From the NCBI GenBank assembly GCA_977017575.1, contig CDRNVI010000004.1, positions 620,001 through 684,000 on the forward strand: DNA of 64,000 bases. The letters run 5' to 3'. The stretch's first letter is position 1; each line of letters opens with the position of its first letter. The position numbers and the translations under genes were made by a program. Below the pieces are notes generated by a model. It was not told the DNA's origin and did no database searches. It was given only the letters and a program-made list of their open reading frames with translations. This document shows positions 50,743 through 60,583 of the stretch, one piece after another. Origin of the DNA: Paramoeba atlantica (Eukaryota; Discosea).

Positions 50743-51618
50743 ATGTTTATTACCCCACAAACACGCGCCGTTCAATTATCCGAGAGTTCATCGCCTTTAG
50801 CAAAGCGACGAAAGCCAAACAGTGACTCCAGTGCGCTAGGAGAAGAAAAGCGGTCCTTACAAACCGTTCGTCTGGGCAAAGTTCGTGGAACAGATCTCCC
50901 ACAGGAGTTTGAGCTCACACGACTGATTGCAAATATTCAAAGTCCTCATCCCTCATGGAACGCATCCGTTCCGGCCTGTACTTGGTTTCATGTGAGGTGT
51001 AATTTCGAAGGTCAGGTGTTTGAGATTCAGTGGAGCCATTTGAAACTCTCCGGGTCGCTACAATGGGAGTGGATGCCACGATCCACGAAACATTTTCTTT
51101 TAAGCTCCAATATGTTGGTTGGAGCGCTACAACTGGAGTCGCTTCCCTCCTCGCTGTCTCGTTTCTATGTCTCGGAGAATCGATTGAGCGGAACGCTAGC
51201 GTTGCCGTACGGGTCGAATCGCTTACTGCAGCTATTCTTGGATGACAATTCTTTACATGGGGACGTAGATCTAACCCATATCCCTCTTTGCTTGGTTGAT
51301 CTTTCGGTTGCACAGAATCAATTCTCCGGGGCCATTGCGCTAGAACGTTTGCCCCACTTCATGGCATCCCTTGATCTTAGCTTTAACGCTTTTACAGGGA
51401 CGCCAGATTTCCTACACTTGCCCTGTTCTCTTCGTTTTCTGGAGCTGGCAGACAACTGTTTTTCGGGAGTGGTACAACTCAGTTCTCTCCCTCAGTGCTT
51501 ACAAACTTTAAACCTCTGTGACAATTCAGAACTATCGGGCGATGTTAAGGGCTCGGCTTTACCTGACTCATTGGTAAACTTTTATTACGAGGGAACAGAG
51601 CTACGAATGACTGAATAG
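50743..51618 (+). CDS. LRR family protein 8 (intact), with NLS-like head
   Basis: 291 residues. The head includes SSPLAKRRKPNSDSS, a basic NLS-like cluster paralleling gene 5. LGKVRGTDLPQEFELTRLIA and the cap ACTWFHVRC follow, then eight LRRs (DLTHIPLCLVDLSVAQNQFSG, QLSSLPQCLQTLNLCDNSELSG). The final residues (VNFYYEGTELRMTE) match the C-terminal style of genes 5 and 11 (GTEIKIID, GTGITIEP), so the family has a conserved C-terminal cap. No signal peptide. Function unknown. Confidence 0.87.
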   Translation: MFITPQTRAVQLSESSSPLAKRRKPNSDSSALGEEKRSLQTVRLGKVRGTDLPQEFELTRLIANIQSPHPSWNASVPACTWFHVRCNFEGQVFEIQWSHLKLSGSLQWEWMPRSTKHFLLSSNMLVGALQLESLPSSLSRFYVSENRLSGTLALPYGSNRLLQLFLDDNSLHGDVDLTHIPLCLVDLSVAQNQFSGAIALERLPHFMASLDLSFNAFTGTPDFLHLPCSLRFLELADNCFSGVVQLSSLPQCLQTLNLCDNSELSGDVKGSALPDSLVNFYYEGTELRMTE

Positions 51619-51722
51619 AAATACCTCAGTCTGTAAACTTCAGATTTTTGCATGCTATAAGAGAAGGAAACAATCGCCATCAGTCATCAATCAGAAATTG
51701 GTTTGCCGGCAGTGGAACTTGT

Positions 51723-51985
51723 CTCCCCTCAGAATATACGGCACCCGCTCATGCCCACGCTCGCAAGAGGCGCGGGTCAAAGCAATGAACGAAAAATAAA
51801 AAAACTATTCTACAAACTTTTTTTTGAAATCGAGACATTTCATGAGACGAACTATTCATCACTGCTCTATCGGATTCGTTTTACTTTTACAAAAACTTTA
51901 TGTACAAAACTTGTATGGTCAAGTATCGTACGATAGAATACATATGACATGTGTAATAGAATATACATACATGTAGAAATAAGAA
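51723..51985 (+). repeat. Dispersed repeat; empty-site copy for a 55.9-kb insertion
   Basis: From ATACGGCACCCGCTCATGCC to ACATGTAGAAATAAGAATAC this segment matches 55,857-55,932 plus 56,622-56,805. The copy here lacks the 690-bp insertion and so shows its pre-insertion site. Confidence 0.75.
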
Positions 51986-52579
51986 TACATAATGTGGCCC
52001 CCACTTTAATAGAGACCCCCCTCATCTCCCCCTTTATTAGAGACAAAATTTTGGGGGAATTTGTTTGGGGGGTATTTTTTGGCGAAAGTAGAGAAAAAAT
52101 TGGGATGTTGCTTAAAATGGGAGGAAAAATACTTAGAATTCACCGAACGTTCAAGAATCTCTACCAATGCTATCATCCACCTGTGAAATTGAAAGATGGT
52201 ATTCCCAACACAGTTCGTTCTTTGTGTGGGTCTCTAAGCTCCTGGATTATTACAGAACCTCCAGCGCCACGAATCGGAATCCGACATTCGAAATAACAAA
52301 TAATCCTTTTCCAAGCACTGTCCGTGAAAAGAGAGACCGAGTAGAGTTAAGTATGTATGACAAGCGCGATATATGCCTGTCGAAATCGCCGGTATCCAAG
52401 ACATAGAATAAGTACGGACTCTATCGAAGTGCCTTGTACAAAATACGCAACCGAGGAGCGAAACATTATCAAAACTTGATCAATCGTTCCATGGGCGGCA
52501 GCTGCAGAAATCGCGGTTTTAATGGAAGAGGGGGGATTATAATGACGCGGAGCCCATAACATACAGTAAAGCAGTTGCT
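51986..52579. other. MITE-end words, no gene
   Basis: GGCCCCCACTTTAATAGAGA and CCCCCTTTATTAGAGACAAA (about 51,995-52,050) are two near-copies of a terminal word that also occurs at 53,281-53,300. The ORFs here overlap this repeat and are not convincing. Confidence 0.4.
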
Positions 52580-52927
52580 ATGGAACGCGTACATCGCGCA
52601 TGCGAGCAAGCTTCTTCCCTCTCGTGCCCTCTTACCAAAACCATCGTTATGGATATGATTCGAGAGCACACAGGTCTGACATCCGTAAACGCACTCGAAG
52701 AGACGTATTTGCGTTTTCGAAAGTATTACGGGTGGGTGTGGCTGCGTTGGGAAAGAACTCAGTGCCTTTCCCCTGCAGACGTTGAGCATCGCATTGACGT
52801 TGAGGCGATCGGACGCATAGACGTTGAGGCATCGCACAGGCAGAAAAATTGTATAGCCAAAATGCAGTTCGCCGCTACAGATTTGCGTTCTTCGGTGATG
52901 GGACTGCTGTTTTCATCAATGGAGTAG
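52580..52927 (+). CDS. Unknown ORF of 115 codons
   Basis: Starts MERVHRACEQASSLSCPLTK and contains a short internal duplication (HRIDVEAIGRIDVEASH). No domain is recognised. It is probably a fragment, and no upstream LRR- or transposon-type context explains it. Confidence 0.3.
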   Translation: MERVHRACEQASSLSCPLTKTIVMDMIREHTGLTSVNALEETYLRFRKYYGWVWLRWERTQCLSPADVEHRIDVEAIGRIDVEASHRQKNCIAKMQFAATDLRSSVMGLLFSSME

Positions 52928-53280
52928 TACAGGGCTATACGCTCGCACCGATCGGATGCGCCCAAATTATGGATACCAAACCAACCCCAAATTATGGATA
53001 CCAACCCTAAGAAAACTGTAACAGCGTTCTTGTGCTTTTATTTTCTCGTTCACTTTGCGCTAGTAGCAGTCCTTATTACGCAGAAACATGAGTAGAACAG
53101 CTGCTCCAACGATAAATATACCGTTTCTGTAAAACATGTTTACTACTCTGAGTACTACATGTTTACTACTCTGAGTAGTTGTAAAAGGACCCTCACATGT
53201 GCATATATTTAAGGCTTGGGAAAAAGGCGCCACGAAGCGGCGCCGATTTTTGTTTTTCTTGTTTCGGATTCTCATTTGAA

Positions 53281-54061
53281 CCCCCCCTTTAATAGAGACA
53301 AACATCGTTCGTGCACCATACCTGGAAAGCTGATTTGTGGCCTGGTGGCTTGCCAGAACCGAGATTATACATTTGTCTGTGGTCGAGACCTCGCGATTTA
53401 GAAGATCTTCTATCGCATCTTGTGATACATAGGTTCCTTGAGCGGCAAGCCGTTGAAAGTAAATGGCTGCTCCCAACTTGCAAAGTAACGCCCAATACGA
53501 GAGACGCACTTGTTGCACTCGTACCATTGGCAGTTGAACCCCCGGGTCTAGCTTTACCATAGTTTCGGCACACATTATTTTATCCGGGTCCGTTCCTATT
53601 TGGCTCCGGACATATTCCACTACTCTGTTCGTGAGCCACGGTTCGGATGAAAAGCCTTTGTTGGAAAGGCAATGATGTATCAGCCGCCCACATCGAGGAT
53701 CACTCGGAGATCTTATAAGAGGAACGAAGGCCTCTAGGACGTCTTGTGCCCCACGAATAACGCTGCTGCGGCTGCTATCCTTTACCTTTTATTCATGTTC
53801 TTTTGCGTTCAATGGCTGTAGACTCCCCAATTCATCACGCAGATGCAGAATTACGTTGTCAGGGATTCTTTCCGATGCGAAATTTCCAATCTGAAAGGCA
53901 TTTAAGGTTCCTTTTATGCTTGCAACCCTTTCTTCAGTGGCTCCGCTCCCGGCCAGAGCTGCAGCTTTTTCCAATACGTGGTCTACAGAACTCGTGCTTT
54001 TAGCATGTTGTATCGCACCCGGCAGCACTGCCGTAATCATAGAACGAAGGCTGACATTCAT
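53281..54061 (-). pseudogene. Unknown minus-strand ORF with an in-frame stop
   Basis: The frame from ATG 54,061 to a TAA at 53,789-53,791 continues open in the same frame to about 53,300, where MITE-like sequence begins and supplies the apparent C-terminus. The upstream part has AAALAGSGATEERVASIKGT, and the downstream part has YWALLCKLGAAIYFQRLAAQ. Not recognised. The single stop plus a repeat at the end suggest a decaying gene. It is one of the few non-transposon-like ORFs against the host gene direction. Confidence 0.4.
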
Positions 54062-55764
54062 CCTTTTAAGGAAGCGAGTTCCTCAAGCGCATCTTCTGGG
54101 TTCTGAGATTCAGGTCATATTTCTGCATCCGCGATGAAATTAACTATGTCTGATACAGAGTCCATTGACTTAATACGGAAGAAAAAGAGAAGAGTTGATG
54201 AGATTAGGGAATGTTTGCATCTGTAAACCGCTAAAATTGTGAACAGTTGCACTCTTGTGAATAAACCACTCTTCTGTGTGGTATTGTAGTTTTTTATGGA
54301 CAACCTTCACTTGCATTTTCACTTCTTCACATACATTGCATGTATGTTCCCCGGTAAAAAATCACTTCTTATAATTTTTTTAGACATCCTTGTTTGTCAG
54401 TGACAACAGAGTTCCTTTGCAAACAAAAAGTTCCTGAGAGCAACCAGATATACGTACATACATTGCACGTACAGTAGTCGTGAGCCAAAACAACTTCCCG
54501 GAAGAATGGCCATAGAATATCTCTAATAACACGGATCACTTAAATTCTGCAAGGGATCCGGAGACCCCTTGCCCGACAGCTCGACGATGGTGGATCCGGA
54601 GATCCCTCGCCCAACGGTAATTTAGCTCTGTCAGTGTATTCAGAGGTCCCTCGGCTACTAATCACTTTCATGCTGATTCTTTTTAAAAGAAAAAACGCGA
54701 CCCTCAAACACGACTAGGGTTGGGCATCCGGCCGGCGACGGATCGGGAAGTGAGCGTCACGTGCGTGACGCCATACTTCCCGCTCACGTCTGTGGCCTCC
54801 TTTAACCCTGCTACAAAGATGCTTACAAATAATGCTACAAAGATGGGATTGTGGGCCATCACCCGAACACAAAGACTACGAAAGGGTTTATTCTTCGCCT
54901 GGGAACGTAAAAGCAAGCTGGTGCATGATTCTTGTTGCTGATTACGAAACAACACAATCTTTTTCGCATTAAAAAATCATGTTCCACATTGGGCGACTCC
55001 AAAAATGTTTGAGCCTCTCGGAATCGTGCAGATTTGATCATTGCGATCGAAGCAGCGTTTCAAGGCCCCTGAAAATGCCATGAAGAGCTTTCGAAAGCGA
55101 TGCTGTATTGTGATTGAGATTAATCAACGATAATAGCAATTATAATTTTTTTTTTCGATATTTGCTATTGTTTTAGAAAGTTGCAAATAGTGTTTGGGGG
55201 CGCTTTGTATAGGGGGCAATACCCCCTTGTGCATAGTTCGGCCTTGTTTCCTTCGTGAGCCCTGTTCGGGAGCTCTCGAATGCGCTATTATTTTCCAAAA
55301 ATGGCTAAGTTTTACAAATTTTAGACCCCCCCCACAATTTACACCCCTGTATGTATCTAGCTGCGTTGATGTGGAGATAATGAACGAAAAGGCATTTTTC
55401 TAAGGCGCACAACGGACGTACGTCGCGCATCACGAAGGAATTAGTCGAAAAGTTCCCACGAGCCGCTCAATCAATTGTGGGAAGTAAATGTGAACGGGGT
55501 TGTACAACATAAATTGGCCTTTTCTTCGTTAACCCAAAGGGTATTAAGCCAGAGTGCCACGACAAGGTGAAGACAAGAAGGTCGTATTTTCTGCCGTCCT
55601 CTGTGAGGCGATCACATTTTGAAAGTACACAAGCTACACGAACGTGCAACACGAATGTGCAACACTCAGGAAAAGAAAATTATACTTAATGTCGATAGCA
55701 TAGTGTACTTAAATAATTTGAGGATTTCCTAGAGAACTATAAATTGATCGAGCTTTGAATCACT
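54062..55764. other. Long stretch without supported genes
   Basis: Only short ORFs without motifs. GGATCCGGAGA.CCC words repeat at 54,555 and 54,593. GAGCTCTCGAATGCGCTATT, then ACAAATTTTAGACCCCCCC (55,269-55,332), is one end of the MITE family seen at 36.9 and 59.7 kb. Nothing else is seen. Confidence 0.4.
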
Positions 55765-55858
55765 TATCCACCCCCCTTACTTCACCACCCCCCTTACTTC
55801 ACCACAAAGTATGGGTTTTGGAACAAAAAGTGGGGGCTAAGTAAGGGGAGGGTAACGG
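55765..55858. repeat. Mini-MITE with CCCCTTACTTCACCAC ends
   Basis: CCCCCCTTACTTCACCAC is present twice in tandem on the left, and TAAGTAAGGGGAGGGTAACG on the right is the inverse. Related to 26,290-26,388. Confidence 0.5.
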
Positions 55859-56805
55859 TATACGGCGCCCGCTCATCCCACGCTCGCAAGAAGAGCGTGT
55901 CAAAGCAATGAATGAAAAATAAAAGAACGGGTAATGCCCACTTACAATAAGTATATTGCACCCACTTTTCTATTTTGGGTCAAACTGTGCCACAGAGTTG
56001 AAATGGACAACATAGCCTAAAAAGCTACTGGATCACACGCCCGGTCACACAACATAGGAAAACAAGTACATAATTCTGCGGAAGGGACAAACGTTGGTTC
56101 TTAGTACGCGCCCCCGCTCGCTTCTGTGTGCAGGGAAGCTAAAATATAATTCTGTACCAGGGCTACGCCCACAGTTGGGCTTTGCTCACAGACGTGGGCT
56201 ACGCTCAAAGTTGGGCCTTACCTCCAGACAGGTAAACTAGGAGTCTTCTCAATATTTCCCACATCCCTAACATGGGGCAGCATGGTCCAACATGGGAGGA
56301 CACTCACCTCCTAGCAGGAGGCGGGACCTCCTAGCGGTCTTCCCCTCCACTGCCATGTGGCACTGACGCCAAGCTTTTTTTTGTGACATTTTATCTGTCC
56401 ATTGGCAGTTTATCTGCCCACAAGCATTTTATCTGTGCATGGGCATTTGACGTGTAAAGTGGCCAACTTTAAGCGTACTGCAACATTTTTTTAACGTAAA
56501 GTAGGCGGATGGAGGAAGTGAGATAAAGTGTGTGAAGTTACACTGCGCAAGAAAACATTACAATGCATTCATATCATTATTTTGAAAGTGGGTGCAATAT
56601 AAGTGGTCTGTACCCAAAAAAAAACTATTCTACAAACGTTTGTTCAAAATCGAGTCAATTCATAAGTCGAACTATTCATCACTGCTCTATCGGATTCGCT
56701 TTACTTTTACAAAAACTTTATGTAGAATACTTGTATGGTCAAGTATCGTACAATAGAATACATACATGTATTCTAATACATGTACATGTAGAAATAAGAA
56801 TACAC
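55857..56805 (+). repeat. Dispersed repeat, copy with insertion
   Basis: Matches 51,723-51,985 on both sides of a 690-bp insertion (55,932-56,621). The right part ends in the AGAATACACACATGT array. Confidence 0.75.
55932..56621. mobile_element. 690-bp inverted-repeat element of unknown family
   Basis: The borders are set by the empty paralogue at 51.7 kb. The inverted ends are GGGTAATGCCCACTTACAAT and its shorter counterpart, CAATATAAGTGGTCTGTACCC on the inner side (about 56,595-56,615). TATTGCACCCACTTT is mirrored as AAAGTGGGTGCAATA. The interior has GGGCTACGC..AGTTGGGC direct repeats (56,160-56,220) and three near-copies of TTTATCTG.CCA. There is no coding capacity. Confidence 0.7.
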
Positions 56806-56862
56806 ACATGTAGAATACACACATGTAGAATACACACATGTAGAATACACACATGTACGTTC
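56803..56862 (+). repeat. 15-bp tandem repeat (four copies)
   Basis: The unit is AGAATACACACATGT, a microsatellite-like array at the edge of the dispersed repeat. A spurious ORF with repeated CRIHT arises from it. Confidence 0.85.
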
Positions 56863-56904
56863 GAACACACTAGCGTACGAACTTAGCTTCGATATACCGT
56901 AGAA

Positions 56905-57295
56905 ACTTCAATTAAGGGTAAATAAAATTAAGGCAACTTTAATTGAGGCAATAATTAATTTTTTATCATTTTGGGGAAAATTAATTTCATGATTTCGTCT
57001 CAGACTTCTCCTTTCAATGATCGTTTTAGCTTTTCTCTCACACGTTGAACTGGTTGAAGACCGTAAAGGTAGGCGAAACGGGCGAAGCTTGTCTAGAAAA
57101 GTTCAAAAAACATGACAAATGATCAGAAATTGAGCACTTTTAGCAGAAATGTGATACTTATGCTACAAACAACAATATTAATACGAACTTTTTTGGGCTT
57201 TTATCAGCGCCACTTTAATTAAGGCAACTTTAATTGAGGCAATAATTAATTTTTAAATTCGTTCTGCCTTAATTACTTTTATCCTTAATAATCGT
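56905..57295. repeat. MITE with TTAAGG..AATTAAGGCA ends
   Basis: ATTAAGGCAACTTTAATTGA, then GGCAATAATTAATTTTT, occurs twice in the same direction (56,928 and 57,219). Outer words (TTAAGGGTAAATAAAATTAA and TTAATTACTTTTATCCTTAA) are inverted. Its right edge is 30 bp upstream of the ATG of LRR copy 9. Confidence 0.6.
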
Positions 57296-57324
57296 TTCAC
57301 CGGTAACCTTCTTGATTTATAAGT

Positions 57325-57954
57325 ATGTCGGACAGCGTGGCACATCGAGTTCGTGGTGCAGATTTACCGCAAGAGTACATTCTCGCTCTCTTCATCAAAG
57401 ATATTCCGAACCCTCGAAAATCGTGGACTACGCATACCCCCGCATGTGAGTGGCAGGGTGTGATGTGTGATGAGAAAAATCGTGTTCAAAGGTTGCAGTG
57501 AGATCGTCTTGGGATTTCCGGTCAACTACATTGGTCTCACTTGTCGAGCTCTTTGTTGCATTTGGATTTGAGTTCAGGATTTAGGTTTGACAGCGGTTGT
57601 GTGTACATAAATGGCGATATTCCACTCGTTGATTTTGCATCATTACCGCGAGGTCTCTTAGAGCTGATTCTTTGTCGTCTGGGTATCAGCGGGTCCCTTG
57701 AAGTAAGTGATCTTCCTCCTTCGCTTCTCGTATTGGATCTGAGCACAAACAAGATACGGGGCAGTCCGGATTTTACCGCTTTTCCAGAAACCATGATGGA
57801 GATCTTCCTTCATGACAATCCTATTAAAGGAACACCTGATCTTTCGAAACTTCCTCATGGCCTAGAACGGCTTACGCTCTTCAACACGCGACTAACATTT
57901 CCTTCTGGAATCCTCCCCTCTTGTGTCCAAACCTTAGATCCCTCTTTGGTGTGA
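57325..57954 (+). pseudogene. LRR family member 9, single TGA stop
   Basis: From ATG 57,325: HRVRGADLPQEYILALFIKD, then the cap ACEWQGVMC. Codon 59 is TGA (57,499-57,501), where the family has Trp (IxW). The same frame then continues through LRRs to 57,954. One TGG-to-TGA change therefore silences an otherwise complete gene. TGA is used as a true stop in genes 4 and 7, so code reassignment is unlikely. A MITE ends 30 bp upstream. Confidence 0.8.
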
Positions 57955-58684
57955 TTCAAGCTACAATGCGGAAACTGCATGAACCATAATGATACGCAGA
58001 TAGAGAGAAACATTATGCCTTTCCTGGGAATGATTTTCTTACTTGTAAAAGATCCCGCATTCTTGGAAACTAAAAATCGAGAACCAAAGCGGGTATTTGT
58101 AATAAGCAAAACACTCTAGATTAGACTAACTAAATACATCTCGGAACTTACATACTTTGTACATACGCTGTTTTTACGGGAAACTTTAATCCAGGGACGC
58201 CCCCTTTTGGGTCAAACGAGTCCCGCAATTACTAGTAATTACGCTGGTTGTATGACTACCGCTCTACCATCGATTATTGAAAAATAAAGTGGGCAAAAGC
58301 AGTGAAAAAGAAGAACACAGTAATACAATAAAAGAAAGATTCACATAAGGGGCTCCGGCGGTCCAAATTTCTAGAAGGGGCATACCGCACGAAACGTTTT
58401 TCGAAAAAAAGTTTTTTCGTCCCTCAAGGGGTAGCCGGGGTCTTGTCGCGTAATTTCTGCCCCCCTACTCGGGGGTGACCCCCCCCGGTATCCGCAGGAC
58501 GGGTCCGCCAAGTTCGGATATTTTTAGAAAAAAAATGGTAAAACAAAGATTTGTGTACGTCTCTACTCTCTCTACGTCGAATATTCAACGAACGGGATTA
58601 GTTCGTTGTCGTCCACAGTCAGTAGTTCTGTGAAACGGATCTTTGAAACCGGACTGTAAGTACTGCTTTTACGATTTTGTACAA
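57955..58684. other. Intergenic, no gene
   Basis: C/G-rich block at 58,345-58,510 (GGGGTAGCCGGGGTCTTGTC, CCCCCCGGTATCCGCAGGAC) that may be a repeat. No ORF of note. CT-rich sequence at 58,560-58,575 could precede a trans-splice acceptor for gene 10. Confidence 0.4.
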
Positions 58685-59545
58685 ATGAACGTACGAGGCA
58701 CACTTATGAAAGACAGCGGTTCCAACTCACGTCGCGGTAAGGTTACCCCTATGTTACTGCCTCAAGCAGCTTTGATCCAACGATTTATTGACAATTTCAC
58801 CGAAAAACATGAGTCATGGCGTACAACTAAGAAGAATTCATTTGGACATGTCCAAAGTGTCTCCCCATGCAATTGGGAAGGAGTTAAATGTGATTCTGCG
58901 AACAATGTGGTTGAGATGACTTGGGGTTTTAAGCGTCTGACAGGTTATTTTTCATGTGAATATTTACCACGATCGCTTGTTCGTGGTATCTTCGTGGATA
59001 ATCAGCTATCTGGGTCCGTGACTCTCGAAGCGTTGCCACCTCATTTGGTTGAGTTGGAACTACGGCACAACAGGTTTACCGGTGGGATATGTCTAACGTG
59101 TTTGCCTGCTACCATACGCCTCATTCATCTGCAGCACAACCGGTTTGAAGGAGGTGTAGATCTTGCCCATTTATCTCTTAGCCTGCAAGAATTAAGACTC
59201 TCGTACAACAAATTTTCCGGTGGCGTCGATCTTTCGCATTTGCCGCCTAATATGCGACTTCTTGACATATCAGCAAACCGATTTTCAGGTCCCCTTCAAT
59301 TGCAACACTTGCCACCATTACTTGAGTGTATTTGTGCCAGTTTCAATTGCTTTTCGGGCCTCGTTATCTTTGATTCTCTTCCATCAGGAATGCAATACAT
59401 GTACGTAAATGACAACCCTGATATCTACGGCGTGGTTGACGAGTCCATTCTTTCTGAAACGTTGTTTCCAACACCACAAGCAAGAGCGCTGGTGTACATA
59501 CACAAAACTAAAATAGTTTGTCACGTCCGTGGGCAAAAGAAATAA
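58685..59545 (+). CDS. LRR family protein 10 (intact)
   Basis: The start is the ATG at 58,685 (MNVRGTLMKDSGSNSRRGKV), giving 286 residues; the frame is open 14 codons further upstream without an ATG. TEKHESWRTTKKNSFGHVQS and the cap PCNWEGVKC follow, then eight LRRs (CLTCLPATIRLIHLQHNRFEG, DLSHLPPNMRLLDISANRFSG). The head resembles that of the broken gene 2, so these two define a sub-family. The C-terminal 30 residues are non-LRR and basic (HKTKIVCHVRGQKK). Function unknown. Confidence 0.85.
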   Translation: MNVRGTLMKDSGSNSRRGKVTPMLLPQAALIQRFIDNFTEKHESWRTTKKNSFGHVQSVSPCNWEGVKCDSANNVVEMTWGFKRLTGYFSCEYLPRSLVRGIFVDNQLSGSVTLEALPPHLVELELRHNRFTGGICLTCLPATIRLIHLQHNRFEGGVDLAHLSLSLQELRLSYNKFSGGVDLSHLPPNMRLLDISANRFSGPLQLQHLPPLLECICASFNCFSGLVIFDSLPSGMQYMYVNDNPDIYGVVDESILSETLFPTPQARALVYIHKTKIVCHVRGQKK

Positions 59546-59705
59546 TACGCATGAAAAATGAAGTGAGCAAAGTTATCATTCGTAATGTTGTACAAGTGGT
59601 AGCCTACTGTCCTATTTAAAAAGTCCTTTTTGACGGAGTTTCGGGCTGCCTGTGGCGCGAACAACGTGTTTTGGTTCTATTGCGGAAAAAATAGTGATAC
59701 ATACA

Positions 59706-60470
59706 GGCGGGTAATCAGATGCTGCGGGGGGTCTAAAAATTGCAAAACCCTTCCAATTTTGGAAATGGATAGCTCATTCGAGAGCTCTCGCAGAGTTCTA
59801 AAAGGGGGGTTCGTCTATTATTAACAACCATCTATTATTAAAAATGGTATTATTTCATCTATTATTAACATTCATATATTATTAACAAGAATTATTTTTC
59901 TTCATTTATCGCAGCTTCCCTAAAGGAGAATTCGCTAAAACTAACTTTCATGGAGCTTTTTTTCGTAAAAGTGGGGTTATTCTTGGGGACAAGGGTAGGA
60001 AACAAGCCTAAAATAAGCCGAAAAGGTCTATTGTTAATAATAGATGAAAAGTTCATCTTTTATTGAAAAAGGGGGTATTATTTCATCTATTATTAACAAA
60101 CCGTCTATTACTAGCAAAAAAGTTTGTTAATGATAGACGAACCCCCCCTTTATGTTTTTGCGCTATTTTCACCTCAAAAGAAAGCAATTTTGTCTATGGC
60201 ATTTTTTTAAAGTTTTTTTGCCCCTCTAAAATATGCAGTTTTTCCCAAATTTGCTCATTTTTTCGTTTTCGGATAATGCTCCTTGCCACAATAGAAGTTT
60301 TAGAACCTTTAAAGAAAACGAAGTCGTTGTCCCCGGGAAGCTGCCTTTTCTAAAACATAGAACTCTGCGAGAGCTCTCGAATGCGCTATCATTTTCCAAA
60401 GTTGGAAAGGTTTCGCAATTTTTAGACCCCCCGCAGCATCTGATTTACCCCCCTGTATATTTTGGATATG
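59706..60470. repeat. MITE with long inverted ends, containing a nested MITE
   Basis: The left end is TACAGGCGGGTAATCAGATG, then CTGCGGGGGGTCTAAAAATT and CGAGAGCTCTCGCAGAGTTC. The right end (to 60,470) is the inverse over about 110 bp. A second element, 59,812-60,150, sits inside. It belongs to the same family as 36,845-37,382 by the GAGAGCTCTCGAATGCGCTA word. Confidence 0.75.
59812..60150. repeat. Nested MITE with TTCGTCTATTATTAACAA ends
   Basis: The left end is GGGGGGTTCGTCTATTATTA. The right end is its inverse, TTAATGATAGACGAACCCCC. The word TCTATTATTAACAA recurs about six times inside in both orientations. Confidence 0.7.
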
Positions 60471-60538
60471 TATAGTGTAGTTTATAATATCTATCTAAAT
60501 AATTAAAACTATCTAAATAAGTGTTATAAATAGTTCCA

Positions 60539-60573
60539 AGGTCCTCTTCCTTCTACACTTGTAGATTCATCTC
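60539..60573 (+). promoter_or_regulatory. Probable trans-splice acceptor of LRR gene 11
   Basis: The pyrimidine tract CCTCTTCCTTCTACACTTGT is followed by AG ten bases before the ATG at 60,584. This is the usual arrangement of polypyrimidine tract plus AG for SL addition. Assignment by pattern only. Confidence 0.45.
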
Positions 60574-60583
60574 ACATTTCTAC

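Noticed and set aside
56563-56886. ORF with CRIHT repeats
   Set aside because: Arises from the 15-bp AGAATACACACATGT microsatellite.
57499-57501. TGA as a sense (Trp) codon
   Set aside because: Intact genes in the window end at TGA, and no other in-frame TGA at conserved Trp was noticed.
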